The notes under the pieces are model-generated. The model was not told the DNA's origin and searched no databases. It worked only from the letters and a program-made list of their open reading frames with translations. From Actinomycetes bacterium (GTDB lineage Bacteria > Actinomycetota > Actinomycetes > Mycobacteriales > Mycobacteriaceae): a DNA stretch of 42,754 bases. The stretch lies in assembly GCA_029780675.1 (NCBI GenBank), contig JAKOYE010000099.1, positions 1-42,754 of the forward strand. The letters run 5' to 3'. The translations under genes and the position numbers were made by a program. Shown here piece by piece: positions 35,106-42,754 of the stretch. Every line of letters begins with the position of its first letter. Positions within the stretch are counted from its first letter, which is position 1.

Positions 35106-35896
35106 CTGAATGAGGCCGTTCTGCGGTCCTGGAACGCCCGGGTGCCCTCGGCGAAATCCTTGGAGCGCAACAGAATCAGTTGACCTTCGGTCTCGCGGTC
35201 CAGAGCCGCCTCCAGTTCGGTGAGGGTCGCGGCGTTGATCGCCTGCTTGGTCTTGCGCAGTGCGACCGCCGGTCCGGTCACCAGGGTGTCGATCACCGCC
35301 GCCGCGGCGGCCGCCACCTCATCTGCGGGGTGCACCGAGGACACCAGACCGAACTCGAAGGCGTCGGTCGCCGAGATCCGTTCGGCCAGCAACGCCATCC
35401 GCATCGCCCGGACCCGCCCGATCGCCGCCGCCACCAGGGCCGACGCCCCGCCGTCGGGCATCAGCCCGATCTTGGTGAAGGCCAGCAGGAAGAACGCCTT
35501 CTCCGAGGCGACGATGACATCGCAGGCCAGGGCCAGCGACACGCCGACTCCTGCGGCCGGGCCGTGCACCACCGCCACCACCGGTTTGGGTAGCGTGGTG
35601 ATGGACCGTACCGCGCGGTTGGCGGCCAGCAGCAGACCATCGATGGTCGGGCTATTGGCCTGCGCCGCTTGATCTTCCGCGCTGATCCCGGCTCCCGCGC
35701 AGAACCCGCGCCCGGCACCGTCGAGTCGCACCACCTTCACCTCGGGGTCGAGCGCGGCCCGATCCAGGGTGTCGGCCAGCGTCGTCAGCATCGCCTCGGT
35801 CAGCGAGTTCAAGCTGTCGGGACGGTTCAGAGTCACGGTCAGTACGTGTCCGTCGAGGGTGACGGTCAGGTCGTCGATACCGGCGTAGGAGGTCAC
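35096..35896 (-). CDS. Enoyl-CoA hydratase/isomerase family protein
   Basis: This crotonase-fold protein of 266 residues (GTG 35896, VTSYAGIDDLTV) is in the position of echA10/echA11 next to mcr. Seen: NRPDSLNSL, FCAGAGIS, HGPAAGVGVSLALACD and IGLMPDGGASALV. The positions of the two hydratase Glu residues are Gly/Val-rich and Pro-Asp respectively, so it may be an isomerase or a family member with a different reaction rather than a classical hydratase. It is divergent from mcr across 67 bp, an arrangement conserved with M. tuberculosis, implying a role in branched-chain or methyl-branched acyl-CoA breakdown. Confidence 0.9.
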   Translation of the reverse strand: MTSYAGIDDLTVTLDGHVLTVTLNRPDSLNSLTEAMLTTLADTLDRAALDPEVKVVRLDGAGRGFCAGAGISAEDQAAQANSPTIDGLLLAANRAVRSITTLPKPVVAVVHGPAAGVGVSLALACDVIVASEKAFFLLAFTKIGLMPDGGASALVAAAIGRVRAMRMALLAERISATDAFEFGLVSSVHPADEVAAAAAAVIDTLVTGPAVALRKTKQAINAATLTELEAALDRETEGQLILLRSKDFAEGTRAFQDRRTASFSDQ

Positions 35897-35963
35897 GCTT
35901 GGACACGGTACAAAGAGTCCACCCGAGTAGTTCACCTCACCCGGACGAAGGGCGGTAAGCGTT

Positions 35964-37052
35964 ATGGCTGGACCACTGCAGGGCCTGCGGGTCATCGAAC
36001 TGGCCGGGATCGGACCCGGACCGCATGCCGCGATGATCCTCGGTGACCTCGGCGCCGACGTGGTGCGCGTCGAACGCCCCAGCAGGATCCCCAACCCGGG
36101 CCCCAGCGGTGATTACCTGCTGCGCAACCGCCGGTCGGTGACCGCCGACCTGAAGAACGAGGCCGACCGCGATCGGGTGCTGGCGCTGATCGCCAAGGCG
36201 GATGTGCTGATCGAGGGATTCCGTCCCGGGGTCACCGAACGGTTGGGGCTGGGGCCGGAGGACTGCGCGAAGGTCAACGAACGTCTGATCTACGCGCGGA
36301 TGACGGGCTGGGGACAGACCGGTCCGCGCAGTCAGCAGTCCGGCCACGACATCAACTACATCTCGCTCAACGGGGTTCTGCACGCGATCGGCCGGGTCAA
36401 CGAACGGCCCGTCCCGCCGCTGAACCTGGTCGGCGACTTCGGCGGCGGATCGATGTTCCTGCTCGTCGGAGTCCTGTCGGCGCTGTACGAGCGGGAACGC
36501 TCCGGCACGGGGCAGGTGATCGACGCCGCGATGGTGGACGGTTCGTCGGTGTTGGCGCAGATGATGTTCGCATTCCGGGCGACCGGACTGTGGAGTGACG
36601 TCCGCGGCACCAACATGCTCGACACCGGCGCGCCGTACTACGACACCTACGAGTGCGCCGACGGTCGCTACGTCGCCGTCGGCTCCATCGAACCGCAGTT
36701 CTATGCCGAACTGGTGGAGAACCTCGGCCTCGATCCCGGCACGCTGCCGGGGCAGAACGACGTCACCCGCTGGCCGGAACTGCGGGCGATCCTCACCGAA
36801 ACCTTCGCCGCCCACGATCGCGACCACTGGGCCGCGGTGTTCGCCGGCAGCGATGCCTGCGTCACCCCGGTGCTCAGCTTCGCCGAGATCGAGTCCGAGG
36901 CGCACAACACCGAGCGGGGTGGCTTCTACACCGAGAACGGTTCGGTGTTCCCGATGCCGGCGCCCCGCTTCTCCCGCACCCAGCCGGACAAACCCCGGTC
37001 ACCGCGGGCCCCGGGTCAGGACAACGACGCCGTGCTGGACGACTGGGTCTAA
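35964..37052 (+). CDS. mcr: Alpha-methylacyl-CoA racemase
   Basis: This family III CoA-transferase-fold enzyme interconverts (R)- and (S)-2-methylacyl-CoA so that methyl-branched fatty acids and sterol side chains can enter beta-oxidation. ATG 35964 gives 362 residues. The known catalytic residues of M. tuberculosis MCR (His126, Asp156, Glu241) have equivalents at His128 (SGHDINY), Asp158 (GDFGGG) and Glu243 (SIEPQF), all shifted by two. This makes the assignment firm. It is the Rv1143 counterpart; the HSD10-like dehydrogenase follows 58 bp later with its own promoter signals. Confidence 0.96.
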   Translation: MAGPLQGLRVIELAGIGPGPHAAMILGDLGADVVRVERPSRIPNPGPSGDYLLRNRRSVTADLKNEADRDRVLALIAKADVLIEGFRPGVTERLGLGPEDCAKVNERLIYARMTGWGQTGPRSQQSGHDINYISLNGVLHAIGRVNERPVPPLNLVGDFGGGSMFLLVGVLSALYERERSGTGQVIDAAMVDGSSVLAQMMFAFRATGLWSDVRGTNMLDTGAPYYDTYECADGRYVAVGSIEPQFYAELVENLGLDPGTLPGQNDVTRWPELRAILTETFAAHDRDHWAAVFAGSDACVTPVLSFAEIESEAHNTERGGFYTENGSVFPMPAPRFSRTQPDKPRSPRAPGQDNDAVLDDWV

Positions 37053-37063
37053 GCATCGCCCGG

Positions 37064-37082
37064 TATAGTCCCAACCAACCAG
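37064..37082 (+). promoter_or_regulatory. Promoter with CCAACCAACC element before the HSD10-like gene
   Basis: TATAGT (37064-37069) is a good -10 box and is immediately followed by CCAACCAACC (37071-37080), the exact complement of the GGTTGGTTGG in the thiolase promoter. An operator at +1 would block transcription, pointing to a shared repressor for these lipid-oxidation genes. Confidence 0.55.
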
Positions 37083-37110
37083 TAGGTCGACCCGAGAGGA
37101 AGAGCGCGCA

Positions 37111-37899
37111 GTGGAGATCAAAGACGCGGTAGCCGTCGTCACCGGTGGGGCTTCGGGCCTGGGTCTGGCCACGACCAAGGCGCTTCTGGACGAGGGTGCC
37201 AAGGTGGTCATCCTGGACCTGCCCAGTTCCCAGGGCGAGGACGTCGCGAAGGAGTTGAACGCCGCTCCCGGTGCCGACCGGGTCCGCTTCGCCGCCGCCG
37301 ACGTCACCGACGAGGAGGCCGTCGCCGCGGCCCTCGACGTTGCCGAGACCCTCGGCCCGGTGCGGATCGTGGTCAACTGCGCCGGCACCGGCGACGCCAT
37401 CCGGGTTCTGGGCAAGGGAGGGGTCTACCCGCTGAACAAGTTCGCCCGGATCGTCAACATCAACCTGGTCGGCACCTTCAACGTGCTGCGTCTGGGTGCC
37501 GAGCGGATGATGAACGCCGACCCGATCGGCGGCCCCGGCAACGAGGAGCGCGGGGTCATCATCAACACCGCCTCCGTGGCGGCCTTCGACGGTCAGATCG
37601 GTCAGGCGGCGTACTCGGCGTCCAAGGGCGGCGTCGTCGGGATGACCCTGCCGATCGCCCGCGATCTGGCGGACAAGAAGATCCGGGTGATGACCATCGC
37701 TCCCGGACTGTTCGACACGCCGCTGCTGGCGGGCCTGCCGGAGCCGGCCAAGGCGTCCCTCGGCGCGCAGGTGCCGCACCCCTCGCGGCTGGGCAACCCC
37801 AGCGAGTACGGCGCGCTGGCGGTGCACATCGTGGAAAACCCCATGCTCAACGGCGAGGTGATCCGCCTCGACGGGGCCATCCGCATGGCTCCGCGATGA
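37111..37899 (+). CDS. HSD10-like 3-hydroxyacyl-CoA dehydrogenase (SDR)
   Basis: This is an NAD-dependent SDR of 262 residues of the type II hydroxyacyl-CoA dehydrogenase kind, counterpart of Rv1144. GTG 37111 follows GAGAGGAAGAG. Seen: [16 protein letters not shown], Asp in ILDLPS for [32 protein letters not shown] with the YSASK catalytic pair, and [12 protein letters not shown]. With the racemase and hydratase it completes a set able to oxidise 2-methylacyl-CoA. An almost identical leader (GAGAGGAAGA) precedes the next gene. Confidence 0.94.
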   Translation: MEIKDAVAVVTGGASGLGLATTKALLDEGAKVVILDLPSSQGEDVAKELNAAPGADRVRFAAADVTDEEAVAAALDVAETLGPVRIVVNCAGTGDAIRVLGKGGVYPLNKFARIVNINLVGTFNVLRLGAERMMNADPIGGPGNEERGVIINTASVAAFDGQIGQAAYSASKGGVVGMTLPIARDLADKKIRVMTIAPGLFDTPLLAGLPEPAKASLGAQVPHPSRLGNPSEYGALAVHIVENPMLNGEVIRLDGAIRMAPR

Positions 37900-38943
<1,044 letters not shown>

Positions 38944-38980
38944 CGAGGGGCATCTCGTTGAGCCAGTTGTGAGCTCAGAC

Positions 38981-39017
38981 GACAAGTGCCCGCCTGAAAA
39001 CCAGGCGGGCACTTGTC
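38981..39017 (+). terminator. Strong hairpin terminator after the NMO-like gene
   Basis: Arms GACAAGTGCCCGCCTG (38981-38996) and CAGGCGGGCACTTGTC (39002-39017) pair perfectly over 16 bp with a 5-base AAAAC loop. There is no clear U-tract afterwards, as is common for mycobacterial intrinsic terminators. It could stop transcription from either side. Confidence 0.8.
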
Positions 39018-39070
39018 TGTTGGCTGTAGATGGGCAGTCGGAGGTGGGCAACCGATGCTGCCCGGCTGGT

Positions 39071-39089
39071 GGCTGACGCGAAGTCAGCC
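39071..39089 (-). terminator. Short hairpin, possible terminator of the small minus-strand gene
   Basis: GGCTGAC (39071-39077) and GTCAGCC (39083-39089) pair with a 5-base loop, TTCGC on the minus strand, resembling a stable UUCG-type loop. It starts 7 bases downstream of the TGA of the candidate minus-strand gene. Confidence 0.45.
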
Positions 39090-39096
39090 GACCGTG

Positions 39097-39210
39097 TCAG
39101 GCAACGTCGATGAATTGCTCGGAGGTGTCACCCTCAACGAGGAAGTCACCGTGATACAGGGCTTCGAAGTCAACTTTGATGACATCGGCACTGGTGTCGT
39201 CGATCCACAT
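39097..39210 (-). CDS. Candidate small acidic protein (37 aa), unrecognised
   Basis: On the minus strand ATG 39210 opens 37 codons ending at TGA 39099-39097. The peptide begins MWIDDTSADVIKVDF and ends TSEQFIDVA; it is strongly acidic with no Cys. The frame stays open 13 codons further upstream (LIETHTLNS just before the Met) without another start. Third-position GC in this frame is about 70 percent by my count, higher than in the opposite-strand frame over the same bases, and a hairpin follows the stop. No good ribosome site precedes ATG 39210. It may be a small regulatory or precursor peptide, or the remnant of a longer gene. I do not recognise the family. Confidence 0.35.
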   Translation of the reverse strand: MWIDDTSADVIKVDFEALYHGDFLVEGDTSEQFIDVA

Positions 39211-39357
39211 GCTGTTGAGCGTATGGGTTTCGATTAAGGAATCATTGAGTCACGTTTCGGAAAATGGTGGCAATTCTTACCGGCGGGTAACGGGCCGCCG
39301 CTGCGATTGACCGGCCATCCCCGGGTCACGAGACTGGTCGGGAACCGAGTTTGCTGA

Positions 39358-41643
39358 ATGCGGGAAAGGACCGCGGCCGTGCTGCACCGCATCGCCCTGC
39401 TGGCTACCCGCTCACCGCGGCTGATCTTGATGGTCTCCGCGCTTCTGATGGCGTTCACGGGGGTGTTCGGGGCTTCGATAGCGAACCACCTGTCGGCCGG
39501 GGGCTTTCAGGATCCTGGCTCTGAGTCGGCCGAGGCGACCCGCCTGCTCAGCGAGAAGTTCAGCCAGACCGACCAGCAACTGCTCATCACGGTCACCGAC
39601 GCGGAGGGTGCCACCGGTCCCCGCGCCCGTGCTGCCGGCACCGAGATCGTCGGTGTGCTGGCGGATTCCCCGCACGTGCTGGGTGTGACATCGCCGTGGA
39701 CATCGCCGCCGGCCGCGGCAGGGGAGTTGCTCAGCCGCGACGGCGACACCGGTCTCATCGTGGCGACGCTGGCCGGCGGCGAGGACAAGGCCCAGGAGTA
39801 CGCCGCGCCACTCGCCGAGCAGGCCACCGCCGAGCGGGATGGTCTGACCATCCGCGCGGGCGGCACCGCGATGATTTACAAGGAGATCACCGCGCAAACC
39901 CAGCGGGACCTGGTGCGCATGGAGATGATCGCGGTCCCGCTGAGTTTCCTGGTGCTGGTGTGGGTCTTCGGCGGGCTGGTGGCCGCCGCCCTGCCGATGA
40001 TGGTGGGGCTGATGGCCATCCTCGGCACGATGTCGGTGCTGCGGGCCGTCACCTTCTTCACCGAGGTGTCGGTGTTCGCGCTCAACATCACCACCGCCCT
40101 CGGACTCGCGTTGGCCATCGACTACACCCTGCTGATCCTCAGCCGCTACCGCGACGAGATCGCCGGGGGCGCCGACCGGGAGACCGCACTGGTCCGCACT
40201 ATGTGCACCGCGGGACGCACGGTGCTGTTCTCGGCGGTGACCGTCGCGCTGTCGCTGTCGGCGCTGGTGCTCTTCCCGATGTATTTCCTGAAGTCCTTCG
40301 CCTACGCCGGCATCGCGACCGTGGCGTTCGCCGCGGCCGCCGCGGTGGTCGCCACCCCGGCGGCCATCGTGGTCCTGGGCGGACGGCTGGACCGCTACGA
40401 CATGAGACGGCTGGTCCGCCGTGAGCTGCGCCGCAGCGATCCCGAGCCCAAGCCGGTCGAGCAGCAGTTCTGGTACCGGTCCACCAAAGCCGTGATGCGC
40501 CGCGCCATTCCGGTGGGTACCGCGATCATCGCGCTGCTGGTTCTGCTCGGGACTCCGTTCCTGCACATCGAGTTCGGCAACCCCGATGACCGGGTGCTGC
40601 CCAAGACGGCGTCGGCGCACCAGGTCGGCGACCAGTTGCGCAACGACTTCGCCAGCAACCTGTACTCCGGCATGAACATCGTCATCCCGGACGCCGAGGG
40701 GGCCAGCCCGGCGGAACTGGACCGGTACGCCGCGGATCTGTCCAGGGTGCCGGACGTGTCGCTGGTGTCCGCTCCCGGCGGTACCTTCGCCGGCGGCAAT
40801 CGGGTGGGCCCGCCGTCGGCGCCGGCCGGGGTCGCCGAGGGCAGCGCCTTCCTCTCGGTGCGAAGCACGGCCCCGCTGTTCACCGAGGCCTCGAAGCTGC
40901 AGCTGGAACGGTTGCACGCGGTGCCCGAGCCGGCCGGCCGGGAGGTGCTGTTCAGCGGGGGCGCCCAGGTCAACGACGATATCGTCAGCGCTGTCACCTC
41001 CCGGATGCCGCTCGTGCTGGCCCTGATCGGGGTGATCACCTTCGTCCTGCTGTTCCTGCTGACCGGAAGCCTGGTGTTGCCGCTGAAGGCGCTGGTGCTC
41101 AACGTGCTGTCGCTCTCGGCGGCCTTCGGCGCTCTGGTGTGGGTGTTCCAGGACGGCCACCTCGGCGCACTGGGCACGACTCCCACCGGGACGCTCGAGG
41201 CGAATATCCCGGTGCTGATGTTCTGTGTGGCCTTCGGGCTGTCGATGGACTACGAGGTCTTCCTGCTGGCCCGGATCCGGGAGTATTGGCTGCAGTCGGC
41301 GGGCACCCGGGCCGACAGCGACGAGGCGGTGGCGCTCGGCCTGGCCCGCACCGGCCGGGTCGTCACCGCCGCCGCCCTGATCATGGCGATCGCCTTCGCG
41401 GCCCTGATCGCCGCCCAGGTGTCCTTCATGCGCATCTTCGGACTGGGCCTGACGCTGGCCGTGCTGGTGGACGCGACACTGGTGCGGATGGCGCTGCTGC
41501 CGGCGTTCATGCATGTCATGGGTAAACGGAACTGGTGGGCGCCGCGACCGCTGGTGCGGCTGCATGAGCGGTTCGGTCTCACCGAAGAGCCCCCGCCGCC
41601 GCGCCCCACCGGCCCCGAACAGCTGGTTACAGTGAGCCGGTGA
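39358..41643 (+). CDS. mmpL13: MmpL-family RND transporter (mmpL13-type, intact)
   Basis: This inner-membrane proton-driven lipid exporter has 761 residues and 12 predicted helices, with two periplasmic porter loops (about 45-185 and 405-555). ATG 39358. The proton-relay pairs of MmpL proteins are present: Asp255-Tyr256 in LAIDYTLLILSRYRDE and Asp631-Tyr632 in LSMDYEVFLLARIREYW. Length and the absence of the long C-terminal domain place it with the shorter MmpLs. Its position between the Rv1144 and Rv1147 counterparts identifies it with mmpL13, which in M. tuberculosis is split into mmpL13a and mmpL13b. The stop overlaps the methyltransferase start as GTGA. The cargo is unknown. Confidence 0.92.
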   Translation: MRERTAAVLHRIALLATRSPRLILMVSALLMAFTGVFGASIANHLSAGGFQDPGSESAEATRLLSEKFSQTDQQLLITVTDAEGATGPRARAAGTEIVGVLADSPHVLGVTSPWTSPPAAAGELLSRDGDTGLIVATLAGGEDKAQEYAAPLAEQATAERDGLTIRAGGTAMIYKEITAQTQRDLVRMEMIAVPLSFLVLVWVFGGLVAAALPMMVGLMAILGTMSVLRAVTFFTEVSVFALNITTALGLALAIDYTLLILSRYRDEIAGGADRETALVRTMCTAGRTVLFSAVTVALSLSALVLFPMYFLKSFAYAGIATVAFAAAAAVVATPAAIVVLGGRLDRYDMRRLVRRELRRSDPEPKPVEQQFWYRSTKAVMRRAIPVGTAIIALLVLLGTPFLHIEFGNPDDRVLPKTASAHQVGDQLRNDFASNLYSGMNIVIPDAEGASPAELDRYAADLSRVPDVSLVSAPGGTFAGGNRVGPPSAPAGVAEGSAFLSVRSTAPLFTEASKLQLERLHAVPEPAGREVLFSGGAQVNDDIVSAVTSRMPLVLALIGVITFVLLFLLTGSLVLPLKALVLNVLSLSAAFGALVWVFQDGHLGALGTTPTGTLEANIPVLMFCVAFGLSMDYEVFLLARIREYWLQSAGTRADSDEAVALGLARTGRVVTAAALIMAIAFAALIAAQVSFMRIFGLGLTLAVLVDATLVRMALLPAFMHVMGKRNWWAPRPLVRLHERFGLTEEPPPPRPTGPEQLVTVSR

Positions 41644-42284
41644 CCTCGCCGACGGTTCCCACCACCCTGGACCACCCGTTCTTCGCGCGGCTGTGGACGG
41701 TGATGTCCGCCCATGAGACGCCGTTGATGCGCCGGCTGCGTACCGAGAACCTGGCCGGGCTGTCCGGCCGGGTCCTCGAGGTCGGTGCCGGCACCGGAAC
41801 CAACTTCGCCTTCTACCCGGATACCGTCACCGAGGTGGTGGCTCTCGAACCGGAAACCCGGCTGGTGCCCAAAGCCCGTGCCGCCGCAGCCGAAGCGGCC
41901 GTGCCGGTCACCGTCATCGCATCGACGATCGAGGCCCTCGGTGACGTCGAACCGTTCGACGCGGTGGTGTGCTCACTGGTGCTGTGTTCGGTCGAGAACC
42001 CGGACGCCGTTCTACAGCAGCTCAAGTCGGTGCTGCGGCCAGGGGGTGAGCTGCGCTATTTCGAACACGTCGCCAGCCCGGGCTGGCGCGGGGCGATCCA
42101 ACGACTGGCTGACGCCAGCTTCTGGCCGCGGATGTCCGGGAACTGCCACACCCACCGGCACACCGAGAAGGCGATCACCGGAGCCGGATTCAGTGTCCAG
42201 GCGACCCGCCACCAGATGACCCTCCCGGCGTGGGCGCCGCTGCCGGTGGCGGAGGTCGCCCTCGGACGCGCGGTGAAAACCTAG
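41640..42284 (+). CDS. SAM-dependent class I methyltransferase
   Basis: GTG 41640 overlaps the mmpL TGA, so it is translationally coupled to the transporter. The 214-residue product shows SAM motif [14 protein letters not shown] (about 44-56), VVALEPE (motif II acidic end), [16 protein letters not shown] and [18 protein letters not shown], typical of Methyltransf_11/UbiE-like enzymes acting on small or lipid substrates. It is the Rv1147 counterpart. Coupling suggests it modifies the molecule exported by the MmpL protein. It converges on the sirtuin gene with a shared CTAG stop (42281-42284). Confidence 0.92.
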   Translation: MTSPTVPTTLDHPFFARLWTVMSAHETPLMRRLRTENLAGLSGRVLEVGAGTGTNFAFYPDTVTEVVALEPETRLVPKARAAAAEAAVPVTVIASTIEALGDVEPFDAVVCSLVLCSVENPDAVLQQLKSVLRPGGELRYFEHVASPGWRGAIQRLADASFWPRMSGNCHTHRHTEKAITGAGFSVQATRHQMTLPAWAPLPVAEVALGRAVKT

Positions 42285-42754
42285 TTCTTCGGCAGCAATT
42301 CAGGCAGCCGCTGCAGGAGCGTGGGCAGCGCGGCACCGGCGCTCTCCCGCACCGATATGGTGACCGAGGACGACAGCGGAGTGGCTTCGGGGTTGACCTC
42401 GATCACCGTCGAACCGTGCGCCAGCGCGAGATCGGGTAGCGAAGCGGCCGGGTAGACCAGGCCAGAGGTGCCGACGACCACCACCAGGTCGGAATTCGAC
42501 ACCGCCTCCACGGCCGCCTGCCACGGTTCGTCGGGCAGTTGCTCGCCGAACCAGACAATCCCCGGCCGGATCAAGCCCCCGCACTCACATCGCAGGGGTT
42601 CCTTCTCCAACACCGGTTCGGGCATATCGGGCACCGGGCCGTGGTAGCGGGAACCGCAGGTGTCGCACCAGAATTCGGCCAGGCTGCCGTGCAGATGGTG
42701 AACGGTGCGACTGCCGGCACGCTCATGGAGGTCGTCGACGTTCTGGGTGATCAC
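42281..42754 (-). CDS. cobB: NAD-dependent protein deacylase, sirtuin (N-terminus outside window)
   Basis: This sirtuin removes acyl groups from lysines using NAD. Only the C-terminal 157 residues are in the window: the frame is open at the window edge and begins inside the catalytic core ([15 protein letters not shown], the conserved TQNxDxLH). The catalytic His is in HLHGSL. Zinc ligands are CDTCG and [18 protein letters not shown] and [15 protein letters not shown] complete the NAD-binding core. The IVWFGE motif is typical of class III (CobB/SIRT5-like) members, but the Tyr/Arg pair that decides desuccinylase activity lies outside. It is the counterpart of Rv1151c. Confidence 0.95.
   Translation of the reverse strand: MITQNVDDLHERAGSRTVHHLHGSLAEFWCDTCGSRYHGPVPDMPEPVLEKEPLRCECGGLIRPGIVWFGEQLPDEPWQAAVEAVSNSDLVVVVGTSGLVYPAASLPDLALAHGSTVIEVNPEATPLSSSVTISVRESAGAALPTLLQRLPELLPKN

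Larger units (their letters stand above)
38944..39357. other. 414-bp interval between NMO-like gene and mmpL
   Basis: It contains, in order, a 16-bp perfect hairpin (38981-39017), a second hairpin (39071-39089), a candidate minus-strand small gene (39097-39210) and about 145 bp leading to the mmpL start, with AT-richer composition near 39165-39280 than the surroundings. No larger conserved gene is recognisable here. Confidence 0.7.

Noticed and set aside
39013..39237. 74-codon open frame on the + strand in the NMO-mmpL interval
   Set aside because: It starts inside the hairpin arm, has no ribosome site, and its third-position GC is lower than that of the opposite-strand frame over the same bases. 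The minus-strand reading is the better candidate, though neither is proven.
39412..41565. 717-codon open frame on the - strand
   Set aside because: It is antisense to mmpL13, whose helices and Asp-Tyr motifs are unambiguous.

Overview
The window is high-GC actinobacterial DNA, and both gene content and order identify a mycobacterium, most likely a non-tuberculous Mycolicibacterium-like species. From memory of M. tuberculosis H37Rv, the order follows Rv1093-Rv1101c (glyA, desA2, phoH2, deacetylase, fumC, glpX, DUF4245, AI-2E), Rv1107c-Rv1112 (xseB, xseA, lipid-droplet protein, ispH, DUF6542, ychF), Rv1135A-Rv1136 (thiolase, enoyl-CoA hydratase) and Rv1141c-Rv1151c (enoyl-CoA hydratase, mcr, SDR, mmpL13, methyltransferase, sirtuin). 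Supporting signs are GTG starts, ATGA/GTGA gene overlaps, a perfect mycobacterial SOS box, an MmpL transporter and Mce-associated proteins. No tRNA, rRNA, IS element or CRISPR array was seen.

Layout. 1-10.5 kb holds central metabolism and envelope genes: a partial unknown gene, a long-form serine hydroxymethyltransferase, the desaturase DesA2, the RNase/helicase PhoH2, a lipoprotein polysaccharide deacetylase, a cation/proton antiporter, glpX-fumC, a DUF4245 protein and a dienelactone hydrolase. 10.5-16 kb is more variable: an AI-2E permease, a coupled epimerase-SDR pair, a DUF222/HNH (13E12-type) nuclease whose start codon lies inside a LexA box, and a small-molecule kinase. 16-21.6 kb is a conserved block (xseA-xseB and a lipid-droplet protein, ispH, a membrane protein with an Arg-rich tail, ychF).

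The standout region is 21.6-30.8 kb, lying between the counterparts of Rv1112 and Rv1135A. It encodes two cyanophycin-synthetase-like proteins, named A and B here. B has the complete N-domain, ATP-grasp and Mur-ligase layout with intact Mur motifs. A is colinear with B but has lost the Mur P-loop lysine, the DHLG segment and the whole C-terminal domain, and its ATP-grasp loops have diverged. An alpha/beta hydrolase lies between them on the opposite strand, and a perfect inverted repeat sits in the hydrolase/B divergent promoter. B is coupled through GTGA overlaps to two Mce-associated-type membrane proteins, followed by an epoxide-hydrolase-like protein and a WS/DGAT-like acyltransferase. No cyanophycinase is present. 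This looks like an uncharacterised ATP-dependent peptide or amide ligase system tied to the membrane.

30.8-39 kb is a fatty-acyl/branched-lipid catabolism region (thiolase, two enoyl-CoA hydratases, alpha-methylacyl-CoA racemase, HSD10-like dehydrogenase, nitronate-monooxygenase-like protein) mixed with a fasciclin protein, a gamma carbonic anhydrase and a CPBP protease. Two promoters in it share a GGTTGGTTGG/CCAACCAACC element. After a strong hairpin and a possible tiny minus-strand gene come an intact mmpL13-type transporter, a coupled methyltransferase and the 3' part of a sirtuin gene cut by the window end.

At smaller scale, short direct duplications recur next to stop codons (at least seven gene ends) and in frame within three genes.
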